Source: Tremella fuciformis (taxonomy: Eukaryota > Basidiomycota > Tremellomycetes > Tremellales > Tremellaceae). Taken from it: a stretch of 64,000 nucleotides of DNA. The stretch's first letter is position 1. Every line of letters begins with the position of its first letter. Shown in pieces: positions 42,012 to 52,447 of this stretch. The notes under the pieces are model-generated. The model saw nothing but the letters and a program-made list of their open reading frames with translations. It did not search any database and was not told the DNA's origin. The stretch lies in NCBI GenBank assembly GCA_032768795.1, contig CP136493.1, positions 2,356,001 to 2,420,000 of the forward strand, given 5' to 3'. A program made the position numbers and the translations under genes.

Positions 42012-44614
42012 ATGGCGAGCTCTAGCATCGCGCCTAGTAGCCAGGACGGGTCGACAAAGCGGACATTCACGTCCTGTCGCCGATGCAAGGTCCGGAAGAT
42101 CAAGTGCGACGCCGGGCTCACGGCTTGCACGCCCTGCGTCAAGGCCGGCGCAGACTGCCTGGACGTGACACGTACGGGGCAGGAGGTGCCCCGCAGGTGA
42201 GCCCACCTTCTTTGCAGGATGTAGCTGGGGTGTGCTGAAGCGTGCCAGCGTCAACGTCGAGCTTGGCGAGCGGATCATCTACCTCGAACGCATCATCCGC
42301 TCTCGATGTCCCGACGTCGACCTTTCTGTCGGCCCGGGCGCCCAGGCGATGAAGGAGCTGAGCAGCGACTTTGAGGAGCTGGTGCAGGCGGCCGTCCAGG
42401 CCGGTCAGAGGGATGTACCCGTCATGGATGTGCCGCAGCTGGAAGGATGGGGCCTCCCTCCCGCGGCAGCAGCGCCGGTGCAGCCGATCCTCCGGCCGCT
42501 GGTGTCTGGCTCGATCGCCTCTCCCAACTGGTCCTCTGCGAGGGAGGAGGTGACTCCGCACAAGCGCCAGCGCGACGGCCAGCTCGCCGCCTCGTCCTCC
42601 TCCGAGTCCCCCTCGCACGTCACGTTCAACATGGACGCGTCGCCGCACTCCTCCGCCCCGCCCGACGACCTCTCGCACGAGGTCGGCCTCGTCTCCCTCG
42701 CCGGCTCGTCCGACCGCAAGTACGTCGGGCCCTCGAGCGGCTTCTCATTCGCCAAGCTCATACGCGCCACCATCCAGGCCTCCTTCTCAACCACCACCGG
42801 CGCCGGCTCCGGCGCCGGCGGCACCTCCGAGACGGCCTCGCAGACGGGCATGATGACGCCCTTCGGACAGCGCGCACAGGGCCCCTTCCGCGCGAGTCTG
42901 CTAAGGCGCAGGCTGCAGGACAGCGCGGTCTCGACATCCTTCGCGATGCCCGACCTGTCGGTCGCTGCGACCCTCGTCGACATCTTCTTCGCCGACGTGC
43001 ACTACCAGTTCCCCTGCCTGTATGCGCGCGACTTTTACCGCGAGGTCGAGCGTCTGTACGACGCGGACCTGGCAACGAAGCCCATCGCGTCGCTGAGGCA
43101 GCAGGACCATGTCGCCGTGTATCAGGTGACGATGGTCCTTGCCATCGCTGCCGCCTTCAGCCCGGACCGCTCTGGTGTGGACGTGGGCCCGCTGAGTTTC
43201 TTCAGGAAGGCTATGAGCCACTTGGAGTACGTGGTAGGGGATGTGACTACGCTGGAGAGGACGCAGTGTATCGTCCTCCTCGCCATCTTTGCCCTGTACT
43301 CGCCTTGTGAGCTCGTCACCGGACAGCACTGGTCAATTTGCTGAGATGCCTTCTGCAGCTGCGCCGAATGCCTGGACGCTGTCGTATCACCTCATGGCAA
43401 ACTGTGTGGACCTAGGGCTGCAGAGATACGTCGGACCGGAGAAGCAGATATCACAGGTCGAGATCGACCTGCGCAAGCGTGTCTTCTGGACGGCATACAC
43501 CCTCGACAGGTGGGTCTACCTCTGTCTTGATCAGTCCTCAAGCTGATCGCAGGACTCTTTGTGTGTCACTTGGCCGTCCGCTCTCACTGCGAGACGAGGG
43601 GTTCGATGTGCCGGCAAGTGCCACCAGTCACAACATGATGTGCGCTGACAGAAGTAGATGCCCGCCAACGTCGAAGACGAAGAGCTCGCCAGCCCTGGCT
43701 TCTCCCCCTTCACCGTCAACCCCCTGATCATCACCAACATGTCCCCGTCCATCCGCATATTCGAGATCATGCAAATCTGCACCGACATCAAACTTCACCT
43801 GCACAGAGTGAAGCGCGAAGCCAACCGATTCCCATGGCCGACCAACCTGGCCGAGTTCAGGCAGCGCACGGCGGACCGGCTGGCGGTATGGCGCTCGACC
43901 GCTCTGCTATCCACCACACGCGCGTCGGTACGGGCGACCCTCGAGATGCGGTATCACCAGGCCATGCTCCTGCTCTACCGCCCCTCGCCCGCGTTCCCCA
44001 TCTGCGACGCCGACGCACTTGCCCGGTGCGCCGCCTCGTCCCGCGACCTCATCCTCTTGTCGGACTCGCAGCAGCGCGCGGGTCTGCTCTCGCGGACCTT
44101 TCTGCACCTGCACGAGATCTTCCTCTCTGGCCTCACGCTGCTCTTCTGCCTATCGAAGGGCACCCCGGCTTCTATACCGCCAAACCGGTACGCGCCCGAA
44201 CTGCGCGCGTCCTCGTCTATCCTCGCCGCGCTCAGCGAGACGTGGCCTGAAGCGCGCAACGCCCGTAATATCCTGGACCGCCTGGTCGACACGGTCTTGT
44301 CTACCCCCAGTGCGGCGACTGCCTCTGGCTCCTCTCTGGTCGGCGACATCACCCTCGAGTCCTTCAACGAGACTATGCAGAGCATCCTGGGCGACGCTAT
44401 GCCAAGTATGGACGACAGCAGCGCCCTCTTCAGCTTTGACTCATCCCAGACGTTGACGACCGACTTGTACAACTCGGTACCGTCCAGAGGTCTCCTGTAT
44501 GGCATGGGCGATCTGGGCACCAACGCTTCTTTGCAGGCTCTGTTGGACTCGATGACAGGAGAAGGCTTCGACGATACGTGGGACAGTGCAGGACCTCATC
44601 TCCCTGGCCCTTGA
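42012..44614 (+). CDS. Zn2Cys6 transcription factor with Fungal_trans domain
   Basis: This is a nuclear regulator. The start MASSSIAPSSQDGSTKRTF precedes CRRCKVRKIKCDAGLTACTP (then CVKAGADCL), a standard C6 zinc cluster at residues ~22-50. An intron near 42196-42238 leads to a linker heptad region (ELGERIIYLERIIRSR). A long Ser/Ala-rich region and the PF04082 domain follow: VDIFFADVHYQFPCLYARDFYR, VLAIAAAFSPDRSGV, LMANCVDLGLQRYV, RKRVFWTAYTLDR, and SLGRPLSLRDEGFDVPMP. A further helical region (RIFEIMQICTDIKLHLHR) and an acidic C-terminus with QALLDSMTGEGFDDTWD complete it. Codon use turns strongly to C at third positions here and stays so across the isocyanide synthase region. It is the leftmost candidate pathway regulator of region D and could instead serve region C. 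Confidence 0.85.
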
Positions 44615-45055
44615 GTCTGCTCGACAACCGGATCTCGGAATCGCCTCTTTCCTTCGGGTTGATCAGGGGGTCGTTGGCTTCGACCACGGTAGCACAGCAC
44701 CGCAGTCACATGTAGTGCGGCGCAAGAGCTACATGCCATTTGCGGCCTGACTACGGCAGAAGACACGTCGTTATCCCGGTGCACATGGTGCGCGGCGGAG
44801 ACATACTCGTATGTCACCGCAGTGTGTAGTACAATGTGTCCGACGTCATCAACATAATCGTGATCACCGCAGATGATCCCGCAGACAACGTCGATGTGAT
44901 ATGCCGCATGCGAGGTATGATGGTGGCTCGATGTACACATGCACGCTCCCAGCCAATGACTGACTTGTTCTTTGAATAGTCTGACGCAGCCTAGGTTGAC
45001 GTCCCTCCCGGACCTGAGCTCCTGATCTCACCTTCAATCCCTCGCCGCAACAATC
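44615..45055. promoter_or_regulatory. Upstream region of the P450 gene with GGCGGAGACAT site
   Basis: No gene is seen. GGCGGAGACAT at 44794-44804, on the plus strand, equals words upstream of the glycosyltransferase (48587-48597) and the Atg22-like gene (54599-54609). It lies about 250 bp before the P450 start. Confidence 0.5.
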
Positions 45056-46830
45056 ATGCTGCTCACATTGGCTCTAGCCCTCGTGCTCCTCGCCTCACTC
45101 AGACTTCTATTATGGTGCGTGCCGCCTCGCAACTTCGCCCCTGGCCTGCCCGTCGTCCCCATCTGGGTCCCCTTCCTGCCGCTCATCCGGTCCCGCCTCG
45201 GACTCCCCCTACTGGGCCAAGATGAGGTATACGCGCAGTACATCGCTCGGAAGATGGCTCAACACGGGGCGGTCGTCATCTACTTTGGGTCGCGGTGGAA
45301 TGTCTTTGTCGGCTGCCCGCAGGCATTCCGCCGGCTGTTCACCGATGAGAAGAACGTGTTTCGCAAGTCTGGGAACCACATCAAGCTCCCTCACGCGGTC
45401 ATCAGCCAGCTGACAGGCGGCAATATCATCTCTGAGACGGGTGAGGTGGGTCGGGCTCCTCTTCAGCCTGAGCCAGCAACCGCTGATTGGGCAGAAGTGG
45501 AAGCGGTATGCATCGATCATCCGGCCGGCGCTCAAGGACAAGATCGACCGATCGGCCAGTCTGACGGCGGTGGATAGGTTGATGAGCTTGATTGCCACGA
45601 AAGCCAGCGGGGTGGTGTCCATGGTCCCGCTTGTGCAGCGGTTCGCCATGGAGAATCTATGCCTCGCTGTATTCGACAAGGATCTGGAGGTGAAGTCACT
45701 TGGCGTATAGTGGTCGGTGCTGATGCTGGGCCAGTTCCTGCGTGACCCCCCGCCTGCGATCCACACCATTCACGCCGTCGTCAAACGACATATCTTCCAT
45801 CCATTGTTTCTCAGCTTTCCCTTTTTAGACTCGTGGACCTGGATGTTTCCCTCGAGAGAGGTTGCACGGGGGATGATCGCTGCTTTGGAAGTGGAGCTAC
45901 TTAGGCGTCTGGGTTTTCAACCTGCAGAAGATAGAGACAGTCAAGGCAAGGAAGGTATCGCTGAGGAGAGTGGGATTGCGAATACGTCGGGGCGAGAGAC
46001 CGTGCTGGACTATCTCCGAGAGAAGCTGGACGAGGGTATATTGACGCAAAGGGAGTTCATCGACAACCTCAAAAGTGCGTAACACCTACCTGCACTAGAG
46101 ATTGCCAACTCTCAGTCCTCTTCATTGCGGGCCACGAGAATATCCAGCAAGCCTTGGTTTCCACCCTGTGGCAACTCGCTATTCGACAGGTATGACGAAT
46201 TGATAAGTACACTTTGTTTCATTGACCAGAAGGACCGACAGGACTGTTTGAGAGCTGCCCTGTCCACACTGCCATCTGACGAACGCTGTCCTCAGCTTCA
46301 CGCCTTCCTGTATGAGGTCCTCCGGCTGTACCCCCCAATCGCACAACTTCTCAATCGCTGCGTAGCCCCACCTACGATTCTCTCTCTCCCATCGATAGAG
46401 GTCCCTCTGCGCCCTGGCACATATGTAGGCTGGACAGCATACGGCCTGCACCGTGGCGCTCATGCGACCTTGTGGCAGCCAGACCCGGAGGCATTCAGGC
46501 CGGAAAGGTGGGGCGATACGGTGCTTGATATCGATCGTATGGCTCGTAAAGCCACCAACGAGGGCCAGTTCGCGACCTTCCACGGCGGCGCGAGAGCCTG
46601 TGAGTCTCTCGCCTGATCGTGTGAGAGAGCGGCTGATTTCGCCAGGCCCGGGGCAGTCGTTTGCCCTGGACACGCTGCATTCGGTGGTGACTGCGCTTCT
46701 GTCGCGATACCGCTTGCGACTTGCAACTGGACATGAGGTGATTCTCACCCCGGGAGGCTTGTTGTCTCCCCGCGATCTGCAGCTGTCCTTTGAGGAGCTC
46801 TTACCGGAGGAGAAGAAGACCGTGTCGTAA
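45056..46830 (+). CDS. Cytochrome P450 monooxygenase, DIT2-like
   Basis: This is a membrane-anchored heme oxygenase. The start MLLTLALALVLLASLRLLLW is a signal anchor, followed by the Pro-rich hinge VPPRNFAPGLPVVPIW. Then come VIYFGSRWNVFVGCPQAFRRLF, QKWKRYASIIRPALKD, VSMVPLVQRFAMENLCLAVF, the I-helix ILFIAGHENIQQAL, and HAFLYEVLRLYPPIAQLLNR (K-helix ExxR). DPEAFRPERW follows, then the heme-binding block FATFHGGARAC joined by an intron at about 46599-46645 to PGQSFALDTL. The I-helix reads AGHEN instead of AGxxT; AGHEN/AGHET-like forms occur in fungal DIT2-type P450s. About six introns are needed. In yeast DIT2 couples N-formyl-tyrosine units made through DIT1. Here a DIT1-type synthase lies 1.8 kb away, which supports the call. 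Confidence 0.85.
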
Positions 46831-46942
46831 GACGCCGCGCCTTGCCCCGTACACATCGCTCATGCATCTCGACTTTCATACTAGGTCATGTTTCTGCCCT
46901 TCTGTACAGACATTGGTCAGCAACCTTTGCGTACGGGTCCCA

Positions 46943-48480
46943 TCACAGATTGGCCGTCCACGCCGCCCAGGCCTTGGCGCTCGTTCCATGCTCCTCCCAC
47001 GCGTCTTTCAGAATCTGGCGCGCTCGCACAGCCCCAGCTTGATACTCAACCCACCCACCACGGCCAGAGGCAAAGTCTTGCAGGTCTTCGGTGAGAGTGT
47101 GCACGTCAAAGTGCCGGCCGGCGCGATACTTCTCTTCCACGACCCGTGCGTTGAGCGGGTGGTCGGCGCCAAACGGGCGGAGCAGCATAGGGACTATCGT
47201 AAGCTCTGGCCAGCACAGCTGCGACTTACTTCCTTCGGCGAGAGACTCGAGGACCGAGTTCCACCCCGCGTGAGAAACGAACAAGCCCACGGCTCCTGAG
47301 GCTAGTACCGCGCGCTGTTTCGCCCAAGCAAGGACCAGCCCTTGTCCCTGCTCGACCACCTCGTCAAGTACAGCGCGAGCGGTTGTCCCACCATCCGCTT
47401 CCGCCGCCGACTCGGTCAGAGCGCACCCTGCCCATACGAAAGGAATTCCGGAGGCCTTGAGCGACTGGACGAGCTGTACGGTCTCGTCGAGGGGGAGGGT
47501 GTTTCCCGATCCCATGGCGATATAGACCACAGACCCCGCCTTGTGCTCCTGCAGGAAGCTGACGAGGTCGTCGCCGAGATGGTCAACTTGGGCCGTCACA
47601 TCCTTGGCCGCCGACTGTACGGAGCCGATGGCGAGGACAGGTACCGGAATAGACGTGTGGACAGGCTGGAGCAGCCCCAAGGCACTGGCGTCAAGGAGAG
47701 AGGCGGTGTTCACGAGCAAGTCGTCGGACGCAGCGACGAGCGCGGCAAACCCTTTCGCCAGCCATATCTGCCGCTCAGCATCGGGCAAGAGCTGAGATGG
47801 TCCTCTGGAGGTCGACTTACAGTCGGACTCTTGGTCGTCAACTTGGCCTCGCCGAACACCTTGACGACCTCGTTGGGCTCCCCAACCGTCATATAGTCGC
47901 CGAGCACGATCGCCTGACCCTCGCCGCCTTCCTCTTTGTCAGTGAACAGATCCTCGTCGCCCTTTTCTTCGGCGAGTGTCGCTCGATGAGCCAGTTGAAG
48001 CGTCACGACGGCCCCGAGGACACCGGTGTCCATGAAGGTCGTCCACTTGATCCCGAGCTCTTTGGCGATGGGCGGCCCGAAGAAGACGAATGGCGAGCCG
48101 ACAATGCGAGTGATAGGTTCAGCTGGGGGAAGAATCCTCCCGGAAAGAGCGTCTGTGATGAGTTGATGACCCTTGGCGAGGGCCCGGAGGCGCTGCTCGG
48201 TCGGAGCGATCATCTGGTGGTACAGGTTCATGATTGCCCCGCCTACGCCCTTGGACATGTCTTCCCACGTGATGCTGCCCTCGTGGGGCAGCGCGGCGAT
48301 TCGCAGGTTGTCATGGTGCAGTGCGGCGAGATCGCCGCTGTCCCTCAGCTTGGTGAGTGGGACATCGGACGCGATGAAGGTGCAGAGGATCCCGGAGGAC
48401 GCTGCCTTGTGCGCCAGGTAGAGCAGGGGCAGGACGTGCCCGAGAGCAGGGACGGCGATGAAGACAAGGTGAGGGGACAT
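46943..48480 (-). CDS. UDP-glycosyltransferase (GT1 family)
   Basis: It transfers a sugar from UDP-sugar to a small acceptor. The start MSPHLVFIAVPALGHVLPLL is the typical N-terminal strand with the catalytic-type GHVLP element. Then come LYLAHKAASSGILCTFIAS, PHEGSITWEDMSKGVGG, and VFFGPPIAKELGIKWTTFMDT. After one intron near 47800 come LVNTASLLDASALGLLQ, AGSVVYIAMGSGNTLPLDET, VLAWAKQRAVLASGAVGLFVSHAGWNSVLESL (the UGT signature W...Q..L......F.SH.G.NS), and FGADHPLNARVVEEKYRAG. The D/Q-end of the signature is modified (PFGADHPLNAR). Only one or two introns are present. There is no signal peptide or C-terminal helix, so it is likely cytosolic. It would glycosylate the product of the neighbouring synthase and P450. 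A TATATA lies about 40 bp before the start. Confidence 0.85.
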
Positions 48481-48585
48481 GGTGTCGCAGCTTGCCTGGA
48501 CATACTGTACATCTATGCAAGAGCTATATACATGATGTCGGGTGCTGAGGCGGTGTCGAGCTGCGTACGGTAGCACATGATCTCG

Positions 48586-48599
48586 GGGCGGAGACATTC
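48586..48599 (+). promoter_or_regulatory. GGGCGGAGACATTC element upstream of the glycosyltransferase
   Basis: This 14-nt word is identical, on the same strand, to 54598-54611 upstream of the Atg22-like transporter. It lies about 106 bp before the glycosyltransferase start; the transporter's copy lies about 123 bp before its start. Chance identity of 14 nt at matching positions is unlikely. Confidence 0.6.
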
Positions 48600-48602
48600 A
48601 TC

Positions 48603-48630
48603 TGATCACTGATCACTGATCACGGATCAC
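48603..48630. repeat. Four tandem TGATCAC units overlapping the isocyanide synthase stop
   Basis: Three exact TGATCAC units are followed by GGATCAC. The last unit contains the TGA stop codon of the synthase (on the minus strand). The array ends 123 bp before the glycosyltransferase start codon, so it could be part of that promoter. Confidence 0.8.
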
Positions 48631-50483
48631 ACAGCCAAGCGATAGAACATGCCCTGTCCAACGGCATCCTCGTCCGCACGGACGAGCATGACCTCGTGGT
48701 CGCTCGCAGCGAGCTGGGTCAAAACTCGCCGCTTGACAAATACGTACCCGCCGTACGGCAGCTCGAGCACGACATTGTGCCACGGCGTGGGGATATGGAA
48801 GTTGACGCCGGCCGCGCTGCTGCCCGCTGCCCCGACCTCGCCGGGTGGCCGGAAGGACGGGTGGAGAAGGCTGATGGCGAACTTGGGTCCCGAGTTATCG
48901 TGGCTATAATGATCAGCCCCGCTTCCCATGTCACACGAGGGCATACGGGTGGATGCTGAACCGGATGGCGGCTGGGAAGCGGGCCTGCACCAGGCTCGAG
49001 TACGCCTCGTTGCGCTGGAACGTGAGCGCAGCTACAGAGCAACGCACGTGCCGCTCAAGAGCGACTGTACTCACCTGGATCATCCACTTGGCAGTGTCCC
49101 ACGCAGCCTTCCTACGCTGGTTCAGAGACAACCGGCGCACACCCGGATGCTGTGCCGTGTCCTCCAACACAAACCTTGAGAACCTGACGCTCAGTTTCTT
49201 GCCCGAACCGCTGTCGATTCGGTCTACTCGCCCACGGCACAGTCCCATGAGGGCAGGATTGGCAGCCAGCCGCGCGTCCAGCTCGCCGTCCTTCCCAAAC
49301 ATATCCATGAGCCACATTCGCCCCATCTCCGCCTCGTGCGTCTTCTTGGTGACTATCACGCCCTTGCCGATCGGCTCGGACCGCCCCTCAAGCGAGAGGG
49401 GCGTATTGGCAGGACGGTCCAGGAGGTCGTCGAGACCCGCAAAGGTCACTTCGTTCGGGGCGAGAATCGTGCCGGCCATCAGCTTGAGGTGCTTGTTGTA
49501 CAGATCGACCGTGTGATCGTCCGTACAGACTGAGAGTCAGTGTGGTTCCTGGTGCAGTGGGTGGAGGTCTAGACTCTTTGGAGATGGACGTACCCAGGTC
49601 TGAGAAGACGTGCCCGTCGCTAACGATAACGACTGTGATTCCTGGTGGGTAGATCTCCCGCACGGTGTCGATGAACAGCTTGAGCGTGCGAAGGGCGAGC
49701 TCTTCCCCTTTGTCAGGCAGCACGCCCGAGACTTTGTCCTGGGATATCAGCCTGCATAACGCACTTCGGGTGGGAACTCACCAGGTTGCTGCTCTTGCAT
49801 GGAAATGCTGGCAGGACAGCGACCAGAGGCAAGTCACGCTGAACATAAAATGCGACCTGCCGCGCGAACATGTTTCGGCCGCCAGCAGGGCCCGAATTGA
49901 ACCAGCGGTCGGTCTGAGGCGTGTACTTGAGGTGCGCTTCATAGCACCTGACAATGTGCTCGACCACTTCTTCCCGGCCGGAGATGTTAGTGGAGGTGAT
50001 GTCGTTGTCGTGTCCAAATTGGGCCAGTCGCTGGGCGAGTAGGCACTGATCCGCGAGATAGCGAGCAGAAGCGAGAGCGATTGATATAAGGTGTTCGGTA
50101 GAGGCGGGAAGTTTCCCTTGGATCGTGGCGGTTTTGGTGGTGAGGGCCACGCCGTATACGCCTGTCATATTTCCAAGGGTGATCACGCCGTATCTGGTAC
50201 TGACGGGGTGAATGGCATTTTTGTCATCGACCAAAGTACCAGTGGCGGACCCTCCGCTTCTGGCCCCTTCTTGCAGGCAGTCCCTCAGGACACGAGCTTC
50301 CAGCTCGAAGCTCGTGTACTGGGACGAATCTAAAGACCAGACCAGAGTCTCTTGATCGTGTCCCGTGAGTCCTCTGTCATGAACGTTGGTGGCCGAGGCG
50401 TCAGGCGAGAGCGCACGGAAGATGATGGCCCTGACGGTGGCAGGGTGGGCATCTGTCGGGTGGTCGTGCGAAGTCTTGGTCAT
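48627..50483 (-). CDS. DIT1/PvcA-type isocyanide synthase
   Basis: This family converts an amino acid amine and a ribulose-5-phosphate carbon to an isonitrile; yeast DIT1 uses tyrosine to make the dityrosine precursor. The start MTKTSHDHPTDAHPATVRAI begins a ~500-residue protein. Blocks are DRWFNSGPAGGRNMFARQV, DLPLVAVLPAFPCKSSNL joined across a 45-nt intron to DKVSGVLPDKGEELALRTL, YPPGITVVIVSDGHVFSDL (hallmark SDGHVFSDL), and CTDDHTVDLYNKHLKLMAG. Then RSEPIGKGVIVTKKTHEAEM, LMGLCRGRVDRIDSGSGKKL, RNEAYSSLVQARFPAAIRFSIHPYA, TPWHNVVLELPYGGYVFVKR and GMFYRLAV follow. The FPCKS, LPD.GEELAL and SDG.VFSD elements are those of PF05141. Four introns are seen. A TATA-like CTATATAG lies about 100 bp upstream. 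Neighbours are a P450, UGT and methyltransferase, so it is the probable core of a secondary-metabolite cluster. Confidence 0.88.
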
Positions 50484-51017
50484 TGTTGAGATGTCGAGGT
50501 AAGCAAGAAGAGCTGTATCAACGCTGATGAGCGATGCACTGGCAGGTGGTCGGCTGGGAGGTGTAGCTGCAACTTATGTACTCTATATAGTGAGGCATTT
50601 CCACACGCCAAGCAGTGGTCTCGTCTATCATCGCCTCGAGTTCCCTGCGGCAATTCGTGCGCCGCACTGTTGGTGGGACAATGAATCGGTTGGCCGGTCC
50701 TCCGGAGAAACGCATGTGGGTACAGATGTACGCAGGTACAGTTCGGATACGGAAGCGAGACGCCGAAAGGTGTGTCCGTCCAGTGTACGCCGTCGCCGAC
50801 GTCGCCAGGTATGAAGTAGTCACCGCTCGGAGATGGCTGGAGGAGCGGTGAAGTATCCGTGCGCCAAGTTGCCGAGCGAGGCGAGAATGCTCCGCGTGCG
50901 ATATCTCCGCTATCACGGCAATCACACTCACCCGAAGCCACTATCCGAGGAGTTGCAAGTGTCAGACAAGTGTTGTTGGATGGGTCATGCATGCACTCTA
51001 GCTGTCCCCCATGATGC
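50484..51017. promoter_or_regulatory. Upstream region of the isocyanide synthase
   Basis: This 534-bp region holds CTCTATATAGTG near 50581 (a TATA-like element). CCTCCGGAGA near 50699 shares only CGGAGA with the cluster motif. I did not find the full GGCGGAGACAT word here. There is no gene. Confidence 0.45.
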
Positions 51018-52116
51018 TTATTGACCCTCGGGTTTCTGCGCGTACGCAGTGACAAAATTATGAAAAGCCCGCAGCTCCTCGCACTCATCCAAGACGCGCT
51101 TCCCCCACGCGACCATCTCCTCCCGCGTGATGCCCCACGACTGCGACAAGACCGGCGCGAGCGTCTCCACGAGGCTCAGGTAGTCGTGCACCATGAGCTC
51201 CCCCAGCGCGCCCGCTTTGGTGCTCATCGGCACAGAGACGACCTGGTCCTCTGGGTGCGCGAAGCCCGCTGCTGCGAGGTACTCTTTCAGCTTGAGCCCC
51301 GCGAGCGGCTCGCCGCCGCGTTTCTTGAGTGACCCGCGCATCCCTCTTCCTCAGCTCTGATATTCCGTTCCCGCTCTGACGAACGGGAAGTAAGACTCAC
51401 CCCGCTCGTTCCAGTCCTGGATGGTGGCTGTGATGCCGACCGCACTGCGCAGCTGGCCGTCCGGCTCGGTCATCTGCACCCACCCGCCGGGCTTGGTGAT
51501 CCTGTACAGCTCGCGCGTGGCGACCTCCCACTCGTCGGCCTGACCATCAGCCCCGTCCCTCCAATCATCAGCAGCGAGACTCGCCTTCAGCCCCCCGGTG
51601 AAGAAGCGCATGTGCACAAAGTCGAAGGAGTCGTCCTCGTATGGGAGACGCTGCAGGACATTCCCAATCTCGAACTGCACCCCATCTTCCTTGGCAGTCT
51701 TGTAGGTCGGCGCAAAGTCGGTCGCAAACGGGTGGACGAGCGGATAAGCGCACTTGACCTCGCGTATCCAGCTTCCGGGCCCGCAGCCCACGTCGACCAC
51801 CCTCCCACCGTGGGTCAAGAGGGATTGGCGGATGGGCGCGACGACGGGCCCGGCGAAGAGGTGCATCATGAGTTTGTGCTGGTGTTCGAGGCGGTCGTAT
51901 TCTTTTCCATCGGCAGGCAGGGCGTAGATGCTCTGCCAGATCAGCTCTTGGGCCATAGAACGTCTGGGCGAGACGCAGACTCGCCTCCTTGTTGGCGTGG
52001 TAGAGACGTGTCTCGGACCCTGGGACGAGGTGCAGACCCGCCACGACGGTTGGAGGAGCGGCATCGCCACCATTGGAAGCGGTATCGTTCGCACGGTCTA
52101 GGTCCGGCTGAGACAT
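51018..52116 (-). CDS. SAM-dependent methyltransferase (LaeA/small-molecule type)
   Basis: This is a class I methyltransferase. The start MSQPDLDRANDTASNGGD leads to VAGLHLVPGSETRLYHANKEA. A frame change follows to LIWQSIYALPADGKEYDRLEHQHKL. Then come LTHGGRVVDVGCGPGSWIREV (SAM motif I, VDVGCGPG), ATDFAPTYKTAKEDGVQFEIG, EDDSFDFVHMRFFTGGL (motif II region), ELYRITKPGGWVQMTEPDG (motif III), and a C-terminal part GELMVHDYLSLVETLAPVL ending AQKPEGQ. The frame change can be explained by a 34-nt intron at 51947-51980 (GTCTGC...CCAAG on the minus strand) or by a genuine frameshift; I favour the intron because a 31-nt intron exists elsewhere in this window. Another intron lies near 51350-51400. It probably methylates the pathway product. 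TATATA lies about 60 bp upstream. Confidence 0.75.
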
Positions 52117-52447
52117 GTCTATCGGGGAAGTCCACTTTGTTCGTCTTGGGCTAATTGACTTGTGTCCCGGAGCCATTATATACTGACGGATCCTTCCAGT
52201 GACACATGTGCTCGCCATTAACGAGCAGCGTGTGACGGAGCGGGGCTGTGTTCAAATCTGATCGGACACATGGGGACGGACGGATCAAGGTGCATAGCGA
52301 GGAACATGATCAGGAAGCGGTGTAGTCTATTGTATGAACTTGGAGATGTCTCCGAGGACCGACAACCGAGGTCGTCTTTGTGGGGACTGATGGATTATTC
52401 TCAAGGCATGTATGGATCTGCGGTGCATGGAATGACGTGCTCGGTCC
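52117..52447. promoter_or_regulatory. Upstream region of the methyltransferase with inverted CGGAGACAT
   Basis: ATGTCTCCG at 52346-52354 is the complement of CGGAGACAT, the nine-base core of the cluster motif. Here it lies in the opposite orientation to the motif at 48587 and 54599. TTATATAC near 52174 is a candidate TATA element. No gene is visible. Confidence 0.4.

Noticed and set aside
42139..42678. A minus-strand frame of 179 codons opposite the regulator
   Set aside because: It is Arg/Gly-rich, without motifs, and opposite the zinc-cluster gene, so it is a shadow.
42447..43310. A 287-codon open frame overlapping the first regulator of region D
   Set aside because: It is Arg/Ala/Pro-rich and out of frame with the clearly conserved Fungal_trans domain in the same strand.
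48586..48599. An AflR-type TCG-N5-CGA binding site in the cluster promoters
   Set aside because: The shared word GGGCGGAGACATTC does not contain the TCG-N5-CGR spacing. It is reported as a separate motif instead.
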